Positions 44,808 to 54,134 of a stretch of DNA of 64,000 nucleotides are shown one piece after another (the stretch's first letter is position 1; the number at the start of each line of letters is the position of its first letter). A program made the position numbers and the translations under genes. Source of the stretch: Streptomyces sp. AM 4-1-1 (GTDB lineage Bacteria > Actinomycetota > Actinomycetes > Streptomycetales > Streptomycetaceae); contig NZ_CP119145.1 of NCBI RefSeq assembly GCF_029167625.1, positions 6,076,001-6,140,000 on the forward strand, in the 5' to 3' direction. The notes under the pieces were generated by a model that was not told the origin of the DNA, ran no database searches, and saw only the letters and a program-made list of their open reading frames with translations.

Positions 44808-47606
44808 TCAGGCGTTGATCCTGCGGCGGCGGGCCGCCGATGCCGGGAGCAGGGTTCCCGCTGCCGCCGCCACGATCACCGCTCCCGCCAGCACCCCGTA
44901 CTGGACCGGGGGCATGTACGGCGCCGTGCCCGCCATCGACACCGCGAACGCCGACAGTGGTATCGCCGCCACCACCGTGCCGATCACCAGGCCGGCGACC
45001 GCCACCAGACCCGTCTCCAGGAACAGCATCCGCGTCAGTTGCCGACGGCCCGCGCCGACCAGTCGCAGCAGCCGGAGTTCGTCCTTCCGGCCCACCGTGA
45101 TCAGGGTGAGCGTGCTGACCACGGCCAGCAGTGCGAAGCCGCCGATCACCCCCACCCCGATGATGATCAGCGCGTCGTCCTGCTCCGAGGTCGACAGGCT
45201 GGTCCGTACGTCGTCCGGGACCGCCGCCCTCACCCGCACCCCGCTGTACGGGGCGAGCGCCTTCCGCACGGCCTCGGCGGTGTCCGGGCCGGTCGAACCG
45301 ATCAGGACGCGCTCGTCGCCGGGCGCCGACACATGCCCGGTGAGCGCCGTGCGCGGCAGCATGAACTCGCCCAGGCCCAGGGACCGTTCGTACACCGCGA
45401 CCACGCGCGGTTCGGTCTCCGTGCCGTCACCGAGGCGCAGTTCGACCGTGTCGCCGATCCCGACCCCGAGACTGTGGGCGCGCTCCTCGCCGACCGCGAT
45501 CGTGGAGCTTCCGGTCAGGTTCCTCAGATCGCCCGAGGTCACCCGCGGATCGAGAACGCCCGTCAACTGGTCGGCGCTCACGCCGAGTACGGGGAGACGT
45601 TCCAGCTTCGGATCGCCCAACTCGCGATGGGCCAGCACGACCGCCGACCGCATCACACTCGTCGCGGCCGCCACCCCGGGTGCCTTGCGTACCGCGGCCA
45701 CCGCCTCCGCCGGGAACCCGGCGGCCGGGCCCGTCGCCACCAGGTCCGCGCGCAGCGCGGCGGCGGCCTGCCGGTCGGCGGCGCGCTCCAGCGTCGTACC
45801 CGCCGCCAGCTGTACGCAGACGAACGCCACCACCAGCACGATCGGTGTGATCGCCGCACCGAGCCGCCTGGTGTGCGCGGTCGCGGTCCGGTCGGCGAGG
45901 AACCCGGCGACCCCGCCCAGTCGTCGGACCGGCACGCCCAGCACCCGCATCGCGCCCCGCGCGATCCACGGACCGAGCAGCGCCACCGCGATCACCAGCG
46001 AGGCCGCCGCGCCGGACGCGGCGGCGGCCGCCGCCTGACCGCCCTGCGCCGTGGCCACACCGGCCGAACCGATCCCCGCGAACGCCAGCACCGCCCCGGT
46101 GATCGTCCGGAACCGGCCGGGGGCGGCGGGCTCGGACGTCCGGGCCGCGCCCAATGCCGCAGCCGGCCGCAGCCGGGTGATCCCCCGGGCCGCGAGCGCC
46201 GCGACGGGCCGCGCGACCAGCGCGACCACCAGGACCGCGGCGCCGCCCGCCGCGAACGGCAGCCACACCGGCACCGGCAGCGGCAGCGCGTCCGAGGTCA
46301 GCAACGACCGCATCATCAGCCCCAGCGGTACGCATCCGACGCCACCGAGCACCGCGGCGGCGAGTGCCACCCGGGTGACCTCCCGGCCGATCGCCGACTT
46401 GATCTGGCGCGGGCTCGCCCCGACCGCGCGCAGCAGGGCCAGCTCGGCCGACCGCTGGTGGATCGCCTGCGAGAGGGTGGACGCGATCACCAGCAGCGCC
46501 ACCATGACCACGGTGCCTGTCACGGCCGCCAGCAACTGCGCGAGTTCGTTGCGTCCGCCGATCGCGTCCAGCCACTCGGCCTGGCCGCGGCCCGCGCCCG
46601 TCAGGACCCGGACGTCGCGCCCGGTGGCGGTGTCCGACGGCAGGGCGTCGCGCAACGCCGAGTTCAACGCGCCACTGGAAACGCCCTGTTCGGCGACGAC
46701 ACCGATCGTGTCGACCGTCCCGGGGTGACCGGCGAGCGCGGTGAGCCGCTGTTCGGTGAAGAAGACTGCGGGAGCGCCCGCGCCCCGGTGGCCGGTGTGC
46801 GCGACTCCGCTGACGGTGTACGCGCGCGCCGCGCCGCCGACCTGGAGTCGTACCGGGTCGCCGGGCCGGGTCCCGGCCGGGACCAGCGAGGCGTCCACGA
46901 CCACCTCCCCTGGGGTTCTCGGCGCCCGCCCCTCGGTCAGTTCGTACGGGGTGAGGACCGCCGAAGGCCAGGAGCGGCCGACCGCGGCCGACCCGTCGTC
47001 GCCCAGCGCGACCGGGACCGAATCGTCCACGACCGCGTTCGCGACGCCGTCGACCGCCCGGACCTTCGCCAGCAGGGAGCGGTCGAGCCGGGCGCGTTCC
47101 GGCAGGTACGCCGTCACGGTCCTCGGCTCGCTGCCCCACGGTTTCACCGTGTACGTCACCTTCTGGTCGGCCGCCACCACCGCGTCGGCGCCCGCGTAAC
47201 GGTCCACCGGCGGCTGCGCGAGCAGTACCGAACCGATGACGAACGCGAACGCGCCGAGGAGTGCCGCCGCGGCGGCCGTCGCCGCGAACACCGCGGCCCA
47301 GGCCCGGCGTTGGACCCGCAACGACCGCCGGGCGAGAAACGCCGACGCCCGCCGCGAGCCGGCCCGCGCGTCCGCCGTCGGCTCGGCGCCGGACCGCTCG
47401 GCCACCGACGGCTTCCGCACGGACGGCCGCCGGCCCGAGGACGGCTGTTCCGAGAATCGCTGTCCCGGGGACGGCTGCTCCGAGGACTGCTGTCCCGCGA
47501 ATCGCTCCTCCGGGGGCCGCTGTTCCGAAGGCTTCGACGCCGACCGGCGGTCCTTTCCGCCGCGCCGGGCCAGAAGACCTCCGCCACCGTTCCTGCGCGC
47601 GCTCAT
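44808..47606 (-). CDS. FtsX-like ABC transporter permease
   Basis: A 932-residue integral membrane protein with two FtsX (MacB-type) domains and about ten hydrophobic helices. The first helix is [20 protein letters not shown], followed by a large extracytoplasmic domain. The first FtsX core has [20 protein letters not shown], the second [20 protein letters not shown]. Such proteins are mechanotransmission or lipoprotein/peptide exporters rather than importers. The N-terminal 90 residues are disordered with degenerate [18 protein letters not shown] repeats. ATG at 47606 overlaps the ATPase stop. The substrate is unknown; the nearby divergent two-component pair may control it. Confidence 0.9.
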   Translation of the reverse strand: MSARRNGGGGLLARRGGKDRRSASKPSEQRPPEERFAGQQSSEQPSPGQRFSEQPSSGRRPSVRKPSVAERSGAEPTADARAGSRRASAFLARRSLRVQRRAWAAVFAATAAAAALLGAFAFVIGSVLLAQPPVDRYAGADAVVAADQKVTYTVKPWGSEPRTVTAYLPERARLDRSLLAKVRAVDGVANAVVDDSVPVALGDDGSAAVGRSWPSAVLTPYELTEGRAPRTPGEVVVDASLVPAGTRPGDPVRLQVGGAARAYTVSGVAHTGHRGAGAPAVFFTEQRLTALAGHPGTVDTIGVVAEQGVSSGALNSALRDALPSDTATGRDVRVLTGAGRGQAEWLDAIGGRNELAQLLAAVTGTVVMVALLVIASTLSQAIHQRSAELALLRAVGASPRQIKSAIGREVTRVALAAAVLGGVGCVPLGLMMRSLLTSDALPLPVPVWLPFAAGGAAVLVVALVARPVAALAARGITRLRPAAALGAARTSEPAAPGRFRTITGAVLAFAGIGSAGVATAQGGQAAAAAASGAAASLVIAVALLGPWIARGAMRVLGVPVRRLGGVAGFLADRTATAHTRRLGAAITPIVLVVAFVCVQLAAGTTLERAADRQAAAALRADLVATGPAAGFPAEAVAAVRKAPGVAAATSVMRSAVVLAHRELGDPKLERLPVLGVSADQLTGVLDPRVTSGDLRNLTGSSTIAVGEERAHSLGVGIGDTVELRLGDGTETEPRVVAVYERSLGLGEFMLPRTALTGHVSAPGDERVLIGSTGPDTAEAVRKALAPYSGVRVRAAVPDDVRTSLSTSEQDDALIIIGVGVIGGFALLAVVSTLTLITVGRKDELRLLRLVGAGRRQLTRMLFLETGLVAVAGLVIGTVVAAIPLSAFAVSMAGTAPYMPPVQYGVLAGAVIVAAAAGTLLPASAARRRRINA

Positions 47607-48385
47607 CGCAGCCGACCGCCGTCCATCGTCAGGACGGTGTCCGCCCAGCTCGCCGCCGACGGGTCATGGGTGACCATGACCACCGTACGGCCGTCGACCC
47701 GGACCGCGTCCCGCAGCAGACCGAGCACCAGCGCCGCCGACTCCGGGTCCAGGGACGCCGTGGGCTCGTCCGCGAAGATCACATCGGGTTCGGTCACCAG
47801 CGCCCGCGCCACCGCGACCCGCTGCTGCTGACCGCCCGAGAGGGTCCCCGGTCCACCGGAACCCCGGCCCGCCAGACCGACCCGCGCCAGCAGGTCCCGG
47901 CCGCGCGCCAGCACATCGGCGCCCGCCGGATCGGCCCCGGCGAGCACCAGCGGCAGCACGACGTTCTCCTCGATGCTCAGCGAGGGCACCAGATTCAGCG
48001 CGTGCGACTGGAACACGAAGCCGATCCGGTCCCGGCGCAGTCGCGTCAGCGCCGCCTCGCTGAGCGCACCGAGATCGGTGCCGCCGACCCGTACCGTCCC
48101 CGCCGTCGGCCGGTCGAGACCCGCCGCGCACTGGAGGAACGTGCTCTTGCCCGACCCCGAAGGTCCCACCACGGCGGTGAAGTTTCCGGCCGGGATCTCG
48201 CAGCTGACGGAATCCAGCGCCATCGCCTCCTCACCGCTGCCGCGCCGCCCGTAGCGCCGGCTCACCGACTCCAGGGCGAGCGCCGGGGCCCGTACCGCCG
48301 TGACTGTCCGCACCGTTGTGTCCACCGTTCCGTGTTCCTGCCGTCGTACGGCCGTGTCGTCCGTACCGCAGCGCTGTCCGGTCAT
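47603..48385 (-). CDS. ABC transporter ATP-binding protein (MacB/LolD type)
   Basis: A 260-residue ATPase that drives the adjacent FtsX-like permease. Walker A is [15 protein letters not shown], the Q-loop [16 protein letters not shown], the signature [15 protein letters not shown], Walker [13 protein letters not shown] and the H-loop VVMVTHD. The first 35 residues are an unusual polar extension, so translation could begin later, for instance at one of the in-frame GTGs. The first gene of the pair, it overlaps the permease start by four bases (ATGA). Confidence 0.93.
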   Translation of the reverse strand: MTGQRCGTDDTAVRRQEHGTVDTTVRTVTAVRAPALALESVSRRYGRRGSGEEAMALDSVSCEIPAGNFTAVVGPSGSGKSTFLQCAAGLDRPTAGTVRVGGTDLGALSEAALTRLRRDRIGFVFQSHALNLVPSLSIEENVVLPLVLAGADPAGADVLARGRDLLARVGLAGRGSGGPGTLSGGQQQRVAVARALVTEPDVIFADEPTASLDPESAALVLGLLRDAVRVDGRTVVMVTHDPSAASWADTVLTMDGGRLR

Positions 48386-48529
48386 ACTTCCTGACCTGGG
48401 TAAACGTTACGAACCACAGGCTCCGCGGACGAGGGTGCGCGGTCCCGGAAGGGGGTACAGCCAGCTCCACCACGAACCGGGGGAGCGCACCACCGCCGAC
48501 CGGCGGACGACCGCTTAATGTGGCAGATC

Positions 48530-49765
48530 ATGAGCCCCACCCCCGCCCCCACCCCGCTGACCGCCGCCGTCCGGCGGTCCTGGGACGCCTCGTACTACCT
48601 CTTCGTCGGCATCCCGGTGGCCCTGTGCACCTATCTGTGCGCGTTCCTGGTGGTCGTGGTGCTGATGTTCGCCGCGTTGGTCATCGGGCTGCCCGCCCTG
48701 CCCGAGGCCGCGAAGCTGCTCAGGAGGTTCGCGGAGTTCGAGCGCCGCAGGGCCTCGGCGCGGCTCGGGGTGCCGTTCGCCCCGACCCCGTACCCGCCCC
48801 TGGACGAGGGCGGAACGGTCGAGCGGGCCCGACTCGTCCTCACCGACCCCACGACCTGGCGCGACGTCATCTGGCTGCCCGCCCAGACCCTCATGGGCAA
48901 CGTCCTCGGCTACGCCGCCCTGGTGCTCTGGCCGATCGGGCTGCTCGTCGACGGCGTGGTGCTCTCCGTCGCCCACCTCCTGGACCGGCGGGCCGTCGAC
49001 GAGTACGGCACACCACCGCCCCGGCGGCAGGGCTGGGTACTGCGCTGGCACCCCGTGCTCGCCGATCTGTCCGCGAACTGGACCCGGTCGCTCCTCAGGC
49101 CCACCCACCCCGAAGGACTCGCCGAGCGGATCACCCAGCTGACCGAGAGCCGCGCCGGAGCGGTCGAGGCGCACGGCGCCGAACTCCGCCGCATCGAACG
49201 CGACCTGCACGACGGCGCCCAGGCCAGGATCGTCGCCCTGTCCATGCGGATCGGCCTCGCCAAGCAACTGCTCGACCGGGACCCGGACCTGGCCCGCGCC
49301 CGCCTCGAAGAGGCCCAGGACGGCGCCGACGCGGCCCTCGCCGAGCTGCGGCACGTGGTGCGCGGCATCCACCCACCGGTCCTGACGGACCGTGGACTCG
49401 CGGGCGCCGTACGGGCGTTGGCCGCCGACGTGAGCGTGCCGGTCGAGGTGGAACTGGACGGGATCGAGGACGGGCGGCGGCTGCCCGCCGCGATCGAGGC
49501 CGCCGCCTACTTCGTACTCGCCGAAGCACTCACCAACATCAGCAAGCACAGCGGTGCCACGACCGCCACCGTACGGATCGACCGGGCCACCGGCGCACTG
49601 CGCGTGGCCATCGGCGACGATGGGCACGGCGGCGCGGACGAACGCGCCGGCAGCGGGCTGGTGGGAATCAGACGGCGGGTCGCCGCCCTGGACGGCACCA
49701 CCCGGATCAGCAGCCCCGCCGGGGGGCCGACGTACATCGAAGTGGAGCTGCCGTGCGGATCGTGA
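48530..49765 (+). CDS. Sensor histidine kinase, NarX/DesK-like
   Basis: A kinase of about 411 residues with four hydrophobic helices in the first 160 residues, in two pairs separated by a cytoplasmic stretch (a Streptomyces sensor domain type). The HisKA_3 motif is ERDLHDGAQARIVALSMRIG with the phosphorylated histidine. The ATPase domain has EALTNISKHSGATT and the GDDGHGG nucleotide box. ATG at 48530 or 48518 could be the start; neither has a good ribosome binding site. Its stop lies inside the regulator gene, so the pair is translationally coupled. It is divergent from the FtsX-type exporter operon. Confidence 0.92.
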   Translation: MSPTPAPTPLTAAVRRSWDASYYLFVGIPVALCTYLCAFLVVVVLMFAALVIGLPALPEAAKLLRRFAEFERRRASARLGVPFAPTPYPPLDEGGTVERARLVLTDPTTWRDVIWLPAQTLMGNVLGYAALVLWPIGLLVDGVVLSVAHLLDRRAVDEYGTPPPRRQGWVLRWHPVLADLSANWTRSLLRPTHPEGLAERITQLTESRAGAVEAHGAELRRIERDLHDGAQARIVALSMRIGLAKQLLDRDPDLARARLEEAQDGADAALAELRHVVRGIHPPVLTDRGLAGAVRALAADVSVPVEVELDGIEDGRRLPAAIEAAAYFVLAEALTNISKHSGATTATVRIDRATGALRVAIGDDGHGGADERAGSGLVGIRRRVAALDGTTRISSPAGGPTYIEVELPCGS

Positions 49766-50412
49766 TCGCCGAGGACAACGCCCTGCTGCGGGAGGGCATC
49801 ATCCTGCTGCTCACCAGCTCCGGCCACGAGGTGGTGGCCGACGCGGCGGCCGGCCCCGAGGTGCTGCCCGCCCTGCTGGAGCACCGCCCGGACATCGCCG
49901 TCCTCGACGTACGGCTGCCGCCGACCTTCCGGGACGAGGGGCTGCGCGCCGCGCTCGCCGCCCGCGCCCAACTGCCCGACCTGCCGATCCTGGTCCTGTC
50001 GCAGTACGTCGAGGAGACCTACGCCGCCGAACTGCTGGCCCAGGGCGCGCAGGGCATCGGCTATCTGCTGAAGGACCGGGTGGGCCGGGTCGACCAGTTC
50101 CTCCAGGCCCTGGACCGGGTGGCGGCGGGCGGCACCGCGCTCGACCCGGAAGTGGTGACCCAACTGCTGACCCGCAAAGCCTCGGCCCGCCCCCTCCAGA
50201 GCCTCACGGCCCGCGAACGCGAAGTGCTGGAACACATGGCCCAGGGCAAGGCCAACGCCACCATCGCGGGCGAACTCTTCGTCACCGAACGGGCGGTGAG
50301 CAAGCACATCGGCTCCATCTTCGCCAAGCTCGGCCTGGAACCGGACGACGGAACCGTGCACCGCAGGGTGCTCGCGGTGCTGGCCTACCTGGAGGGCAAG
50401 GGCGAGCGCTGA
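49753..50412 (+). CDS. NarL/FixJ-family response regulator
   Basis: A 219-residue response regulator. The receiver has the acidic pair in VIAEDNALLREG, the phospho-acceptor in IAVLDVRLPP, ILVLSQY and the conserved lysine in YLLKDRVG. The LuxR-type HTH is LTAREREVLEHMAQGKANATIA followed by VTERAVSKHIGSIFAKLG. GTG at 49753 has GTGGAG upstream and overlaps the kinase gene by 13 bases. It is the cognate partner of that kinase and may control the divergent ABC exporter, which is an inference from layout. Confidence 0.94.
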   Translation: MRIVIAEDNALLREGIILLLTSSGHEVVADAAAGPEVLPALLEHRPDIAVLDVRLPPTFRDEGLRAALAARAQLPDLPILVLSQYVEETYAAELLAQGAQGIGYLLKDRVGRVDQFLQALDRVAAGGTALDPEVVTQLLTRKASARPLQSLTAREREVLEHMAQGKANATIAGELFVTERAVSKHIGSIFAKLGLEPDDGTVHRRVLAVLAYLEGKGER

Positions 50413-50501
50413 GAAGGGCGGGACCGGGGAAGTCCTTCTGTTCACACATGCCACCCCCACCCGATCCACACCCCCCTTCCACCGCCCGGCACAATGCCCC
50501 C

Positions 50502-51146
50502 ATGGACGACACGAGCGACCTCGGCGCACTGCCGGACCGGGCCCGCCGCCTCATCACACCCGGCGCCCCCGGCCACCGCCGCGTCCTCGGTATCGCGGGT
50601 CCGCCCGGAGCGGGCAAGTCCACCCTGGCCGTCCGGCTCGTCGACGCCCTCGAAGGGCTCGCCGTCCTCGTCCCCATGGACGGCTTCCACCTGGCCCAGG
50701 CCGAACTGAGCCGCCTCGGCCGCGGTCACCGCAAGGGCGCTCCCGACACGTTCGACGCCCACGGCTACACCGCGCTGCTCCGCAGACTGCGCGCCCCCGA
50801 CGAGCCCGGCCCCGTCTACGCCCCCGCGTTCGACCGGTCCCTGGAGGAGCCGATCGCCGGGAGCATCGCCGTACCGCCCGACACACCGCTCGTCATCACG
50901 GAGGGCAACTACCTCCTGTACGAGGAGGGCCCCTGGGCCGCCGTACGAGGGTTGCTCGACGAGGTGTGGTTCCTGGCGCCCGACCCCGCCGTACGGACCC
51001 GGTGGCTGGTGGACCGGCATGTGCGGTACGGCAAGGACCGTGCCGAAGCGGAACGCTGGGTGGCCGAGTCCGACGAGGCCAACGCCCGGCTTGTCGAGCG
51101 GGGCCGGGACCGCGCCGACCTTCTCGTACACCCCGGCCTGTACTGA
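50502..51146 (+). CDS. Nucleoside/nucleotide kinase family protein (uridine kinase-like)
   Basis: A 214-residue P-loop kinase. Walker A is LGIAGPPGAGKSTLAVRL, and PMDGFHLAQAELSRLGRGHRKG is the substrate-binding loop typical of the PRK/uridine kinase group. VYAPAFDRSLEEP and VITEGNYLL follow in the conserved order. The C-terminal RTRWLVDRHVRYGKDRAEAERWV carries the lid arginines. The exact substrate (nucleoside, pantothenate-like or sugar) cannot be decided from sequence. It stands alone between the two-component pair and a peptidase. Confidence 0.85.
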   Translation: MDDTSDLGALPDRARRLITPGAPGHRRVLGIAGPPGAGKSTLAVRLVDALEGLAVLVPMDGFHLAQAELSRLGRGHRKGAPDTFDAHGYTALLRRLRAPDEPGPVYAPAFDRSLEEPIAGSIAVPPDTPLVITEGNYLLYEEGPWAAVRGLLDEVWFLAPDPAVRTRWLVDRHVRYGKDRAEAERWVAESDEANARLVERGRDRADLLVHPGLY

Positions 51147-51216
51147 CACACCACTCGCGCCCGGCGGCCCGGACGGGCAGGATGCTGTATGCCGTCGCGC
51201 CGCCAGGAGGTCACGT

Positions 51217-52434
51217 ATGCCCAGCCCCAGCCCGAGCCCGACCCCCAGCCCCGGTACGAACCCGAGCCCGAGTCCGACCCTCAGCTCCGGTCCGAGCCCC
51301 GGCCCCACCGCCGCGCCCGCGCCCGTGCCGTTCACGACGGAGACCTATCGGGCCAGGATGGACCGCGCCGCGCGGGCCGCCGCCGACGCAGGGCTCGCAG
51401 GGCTGCTCATCGCACCGGGGCCCGACCTGGTCCACCTCACCGGCTACCGGCCGACCGCCACCACCGAACGCCTCACCCTCCTCGTCCTCACACCCGGCCA
51501 GGAACCCGTCCTCGTCGTCCCGACCCTGGAGGCACCGGACGCCGAACGGGCCGTCGGAGCCCCCGCCCTCACCCTGCGCGACTGGACCGACGGCAAGGAC
51601 CCGTACGCCGCGACCGCCCCGCTGCTCCAGGGCCGGGGGCGGTACGGAGTCAGCGACAACGCCTGGGCCATGCATCTGCTCGCCCTGCAACAGGCGCTCC
51701 CGCACACGACGTACGCCTCCCTCACCGAGGCCCTGCCGATGCTCCGCGCGGTGAAGGACGCCCCCGAACTCGAACGCCTCGCCGCCGCGGGGGCCGCCGC
51801 CGACGCCACGTACGGCGAGATCCTGAAGGTCCGCTTCTCCGGGCGCGGGGAGACCGAGGTCGCCGCCGATCTGGCCGGGCTGCTCCTGGAGTTCGGGCAC
51901 TCGCAGGTCGACTTCACGGTGGTCGGCTCCGGCCCGAACGGCGCCGACCCGCACCACGAGGCGGGCGACCGCACCATCGAGCGGGGCGACATGGTGGTGC
52001 TGGACTTCGGCGGGCTCATGCACGGCTACGGCTCCGACACCTCCCGTACGGTCCACGTCGGCGAACCCACCGCCGAGGAACAGCGGGTGCACGACATCGT
52101 CCGCGAGGCGCAGGACGCCGGATGCCGCGCGGTCCGGCCCGGGGTCCCGTGCCAGGACGTCGACCGGGCGGCCCGGACGGTCATCGCGGAGGCCGGATAC
52201 GGCGAACGCTTCATCCACCGCACGGGCCACGGAATCGGCGTCACCACTCATGAGCCGCCGTACATGATCGAGGGCGAGGAACAGCCGCTGGTTCCGGGGA
52301 TGTGCTTCTCGGTGGAACCGGGGATCTACCTGCCGGGCAGGTTCGGCGTCCGGATCGAGGACATCGTGACGGTCACGGAGGACGGGGGCCGCCGACTGAA
52401 CGGCACGGCGAGGGAGTTGGCGGTCGTCGAGTAG
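51217..52434 (+). CDS. M24 aminopeptidase P family protein (Xaa-Pro peptidase-like)
   Basis: A 405-residue metallopeptidase homologue. A creatinase N-terminal domain is followed by the pita-bread domain with all five metal ligands: MVVLDFGGLMHGYGSDTSRT (two Asp), HRTGHGIG (His), SVEPGIYLPG (Glu) and VRIEDIV (Glu). It should remove N-terminal residues next to proline. The first 40 residues are a Ser/Pro/Thr repeat tract (PSPSPSPTPSPGTNPSPSP) with no signal sequence, which is unusual. The ATG at 51217 has an ideal CAGGAGG. Confidence 0.92.
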   Translation: MPSPSPSPTPSPGTNPSPSPTLSSGPSPGPTAAPAPVPFTTETYRARMDRAARAAADAGLAGLLIAPGPDLVHLTGYRPTATTERLTLLVLTPGQEPVLVVPTLEAPDAERAVGAPALTLRDWTDGKDPYAATAPLLQGRGRYGVSDNAWAMHLLALQQALPHTTYASLTEALPMLRAVKDAPELERLAAAGAAADATYGEILKVRFSGRGETEVAADLAGLLLEFGHSQVDFTVVGSGPNGADPHHEAGDRTIERGDMVVLDFGGLMHGYGSDTSRTVHVGEPTAEEQRVHDIVREAQDAGCRAVRPGVPCQDVDRAARTVIAEAGYGERFIHRTGHGIGVTTHEPPYMIEGEEQPLVPGMCFSVEPGIYLPGRFGVRIEDIVTVTEDGGRRLNGTARELAVVE

Positions 52435-52705
52435 AGAGGGGAGGGAGCGGAGGGGTGGAGGGAGCGGAGAGGGTGGAGCCTTCGGAGGGCACGGAGGGCA
52501 CGGAGGGCACGGAGGGCACGGAGGGCACGGAGGGCACGGAGGGTGCGGAGGGCGGGCCGTCTGGACGGGACGGACGGGCGGGTGGCGCTCGCGGGGCACC
52601 GGCGGGGAAACGACAGGGGAACGGCTTGGGGGCGGGCGAGTGGCTTCGACGGGGGAGGACGGAGTGGGCGGGTGGTGCCGGTCCGGTACGCGAGGAAGTG
52701 CCGTT
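52435..52705. other. Intergenic region between the M24 peptidase and CRISPR array 1
   Basis: Strongly G-biased on the + strand, with a 9 bp tandem repeat (below). No gene; open frames here encode Glu/Gly/Thr repeats or, on the other strand, Pro/Ser tracts. The array leader begins at about 52706. Confidence 0.55.
52484..52546. repeat. 9 bp tandem repeat, seven copies
   Basis: Six exact copies of GGAGGGCAC and one variant (GGAGGGTGC) run without gaps from 52484. Being a multiple of three, it reads as a Glu-Gly-Thr polypeptide in one frame, but nothing indicates translation. Confidence 0.95.
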
Positions 52706-52771
52706 ATGTCGGAATCTCTGCAAGTAAGTAAAAACAAGCTTCCGCCGGTGTAAAGTCCCAGGTCAATTGCT
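52706..52771 (+). promoter_or_regulatory. CRISPR leader 1
   Basis: The 66 bases before the first repeat are AT-richer than the surroundings (AAGTAAGTAAAAACA, then GTGTAAAGTCCCAGGTCAAT). They match the leader of array 2 in about 60 of 66 positions, so the sequence is under constraint. It should hold the crRNA promoter and adaptation signals. Confidence 0.85.
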
Positions 52772-53471
52772 GTGGTCCCCGCGCACGCGGGGGTGGTCCC
52801 CCTGGCGGAGGTCATCGCCTGGGACAGGTGGTGTGGTCCCCGCGCACGCGGGGGTGGTCCCCACGTCATGACCACCGGCGGAGCCGTCGATCTGTGGTCC
52901 CCGCGCACGCGGGGGTGGTCCCGTCGTCGCTGATGCCGGACTGGCGGAGGACGGGTGGTCCCCGCGCACGCGGGGGTGGTCCCGGGCCGATGAGCGGAAG
53001 GACGATCTGGAGGGCGTGGTCCCCGCGCACGCGGGGGTGGTCCCCCATAATGACGCCCATGAGGTATCCAGAGTTCGTGGTCCCCGCGCACGCGGGGGTG
53101 GTCCCCCGTCGACGACCGGCTTGAGGAACGCCCAGGTGTGGTCCCCGCGCACGCGGGGGTGGTCCCTGGCGGAACCTCCTCCGCAGCGCGCTCGACGGGT
53201 GGTCCCCGCGCACGCGGGGGTGGTCCCGTCAACGAGGACGGGCTGCCGGTGGACGCGACGTGGTCCCCGCGCACGCGGGGGTGGTCCCCACCCGACCAGG
53301 GGATGGCTGTACGACGTGGCGTGGTCCCCGCGCACGCGGGGGTGGTCCTCTCTCGTACCTCGCGGCGTTGACCGTGGTCGAGTGGTCCCCGCGCACGCGG
53401 GGGTGGTCCCCACCTCCGGCACCGGGCGGGCGACCGGTAGCTGTGGTCCCCGCGCACGCGGGGTTGGTCTC
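52772..53471 (+). CRISPR. Type I-E CRISPR array 1, 12 repeats and 11 spacers
   Basis: Twelve 29 bp repeats (consensus begins GTGGTCCCCGCGCACGCGGG and ends GGTGGTCCC) recur at an exact 61 bp period. All 11 spacers are therefore 32 bp. The inner CCCCGCG/CGCGGGG dyad is typical of Cas6e-processed repeats. The final repeat (53443-53471) has decayed, placing the leader at the left end and transcription rightwards. The tenth repeat ends in T instead of C. Spacer origins cannot be judged without a search. No cas gene is within the window. Confidence 0.98.
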
Positions 53472-53720
53472 TCTCAAGTGGAGATCCCGTGTTCGATAAG
53501 GGTCTTCTCCTCACCCCGTTGCTTGGTCGCTCGTGATCTTGGAGGGTTCGGTCTGTCTTGCTTTCGCGCGCCATGGCCCCTGACACCGCGAGACGGCTCG
53601 TGCAGGCTCATCTACGAGAGCCCAAAAAATTCGGGCGGTGATGTCGAGAACCCGTGGCTGGCTCCGTCCCAGCAGTGAACGCGACCACAATGGGTCGCAC
53701 CAGCACCGAGGAGAAACACC
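53472..53720. other. Region between array 1 and the DGPF gene
   Basis: A 249 bp gap, slightly AT-richer than average, that carries the candidate ECF42 promoter near its right end. No gene was seen. Confidence 0.6.
53642..53668 (+). promoter_or_regulatory. Candidate ECF42-type promoter of the DGPF-sigma operon
   Basis: TGTCGA (53642-53647), 17 bases, then CGTC (53665-53668) fits the -35 TGTCGA and -10 CGA/TC pattern I recall for ECF42 sigma factors of Streptomyces. It lies 52 bases upstream of the DGPF start, implying that the sigma factor encoded just downstream drives its own operon. Confidence 0.7.
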
Positions 53721-54128
53721 ATGGCCAAGTACCTGCTGCTCAAGCACTACCGTGGCGCCCCGGCTTCGGTCAACGACGTGCCCATGGACCGGTGGACGCC
53801 GGAGGAGATCTCGGCCCACATGCGGTACATGCACGACTTCGCGGCCCGGCTTGAGGAGACCGGCGAGTTCGTCGACGGTCAGGCGCTCGCCCCTGAGGGA
53901 ACGTTCGTCCGGTACGACGGCGAGGGCCGTCCGCCGGTCACCGACGGCCCGTTCGCCGAGACCAAGGACCTCATCGCTGGCTGGATGGTGATCGACGTCG
54001 ACAGCTACGAGCGCGCCGTCGAGCTGGCCGGAGAGCTGTCGGCCGCTCCCGGTGCGGGCGGGAAGCCGATCCACGAATGGCTCGAACTGCGCCCGTTCCT
54101 GGCCGCACCGCCCACCATCACGGAGTGA
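53721..54128 (+). CDS. DGPF-domain (YCII-related) protein
   Basis: A 135-residue small protein of the YCII-related/DGPF family. It begins MAKYLLLKHYRG and has the name-giving motif VTDGPFAETKDLIAGW. YCII folds are ferredoxin-like dimers, but the activity of DGPF proteins is not established. GAGGAG lies 7 bases upstream of the ATG. It stands immediately before the sigma factor gene (6 bases apart), the standard ECF42 pairing. Confidence 0.93.
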   Translation: MAKYLLLKHYRGAPASVNDVPMDRWTPEEISAHMRYMHDFAARLEETGEFVDGQALAPEGTFVRYDGEGRPPVTDGPFAETKDLIAGWMVIDVDSYERAVELAGELSAAPGAGGKPIHEWLELRPFLAAPPTITE

Positions 54129-54134
54129 CCTGAG

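Noticed and set aside
44778..47831. 1017-codon plus-strand open frame opposite the FtsX permease
   Set aside because: Arg/Gly/Pro-rich shadow of the real minus-strand gene, with no start signal.
51211..53586. Minus-strand open frame across CRISPR array 1 encoding GDHPRVRGDH/PPPRARGP repeats
   Set aside because: It is the translation of CRISPR repeats and spacers; the 61 bp period cycles frames and gives the familiar artefact proteins. The same holds for frames at 53016-53678 (+), 55113-55871 (-) and 55604-55951 (-).
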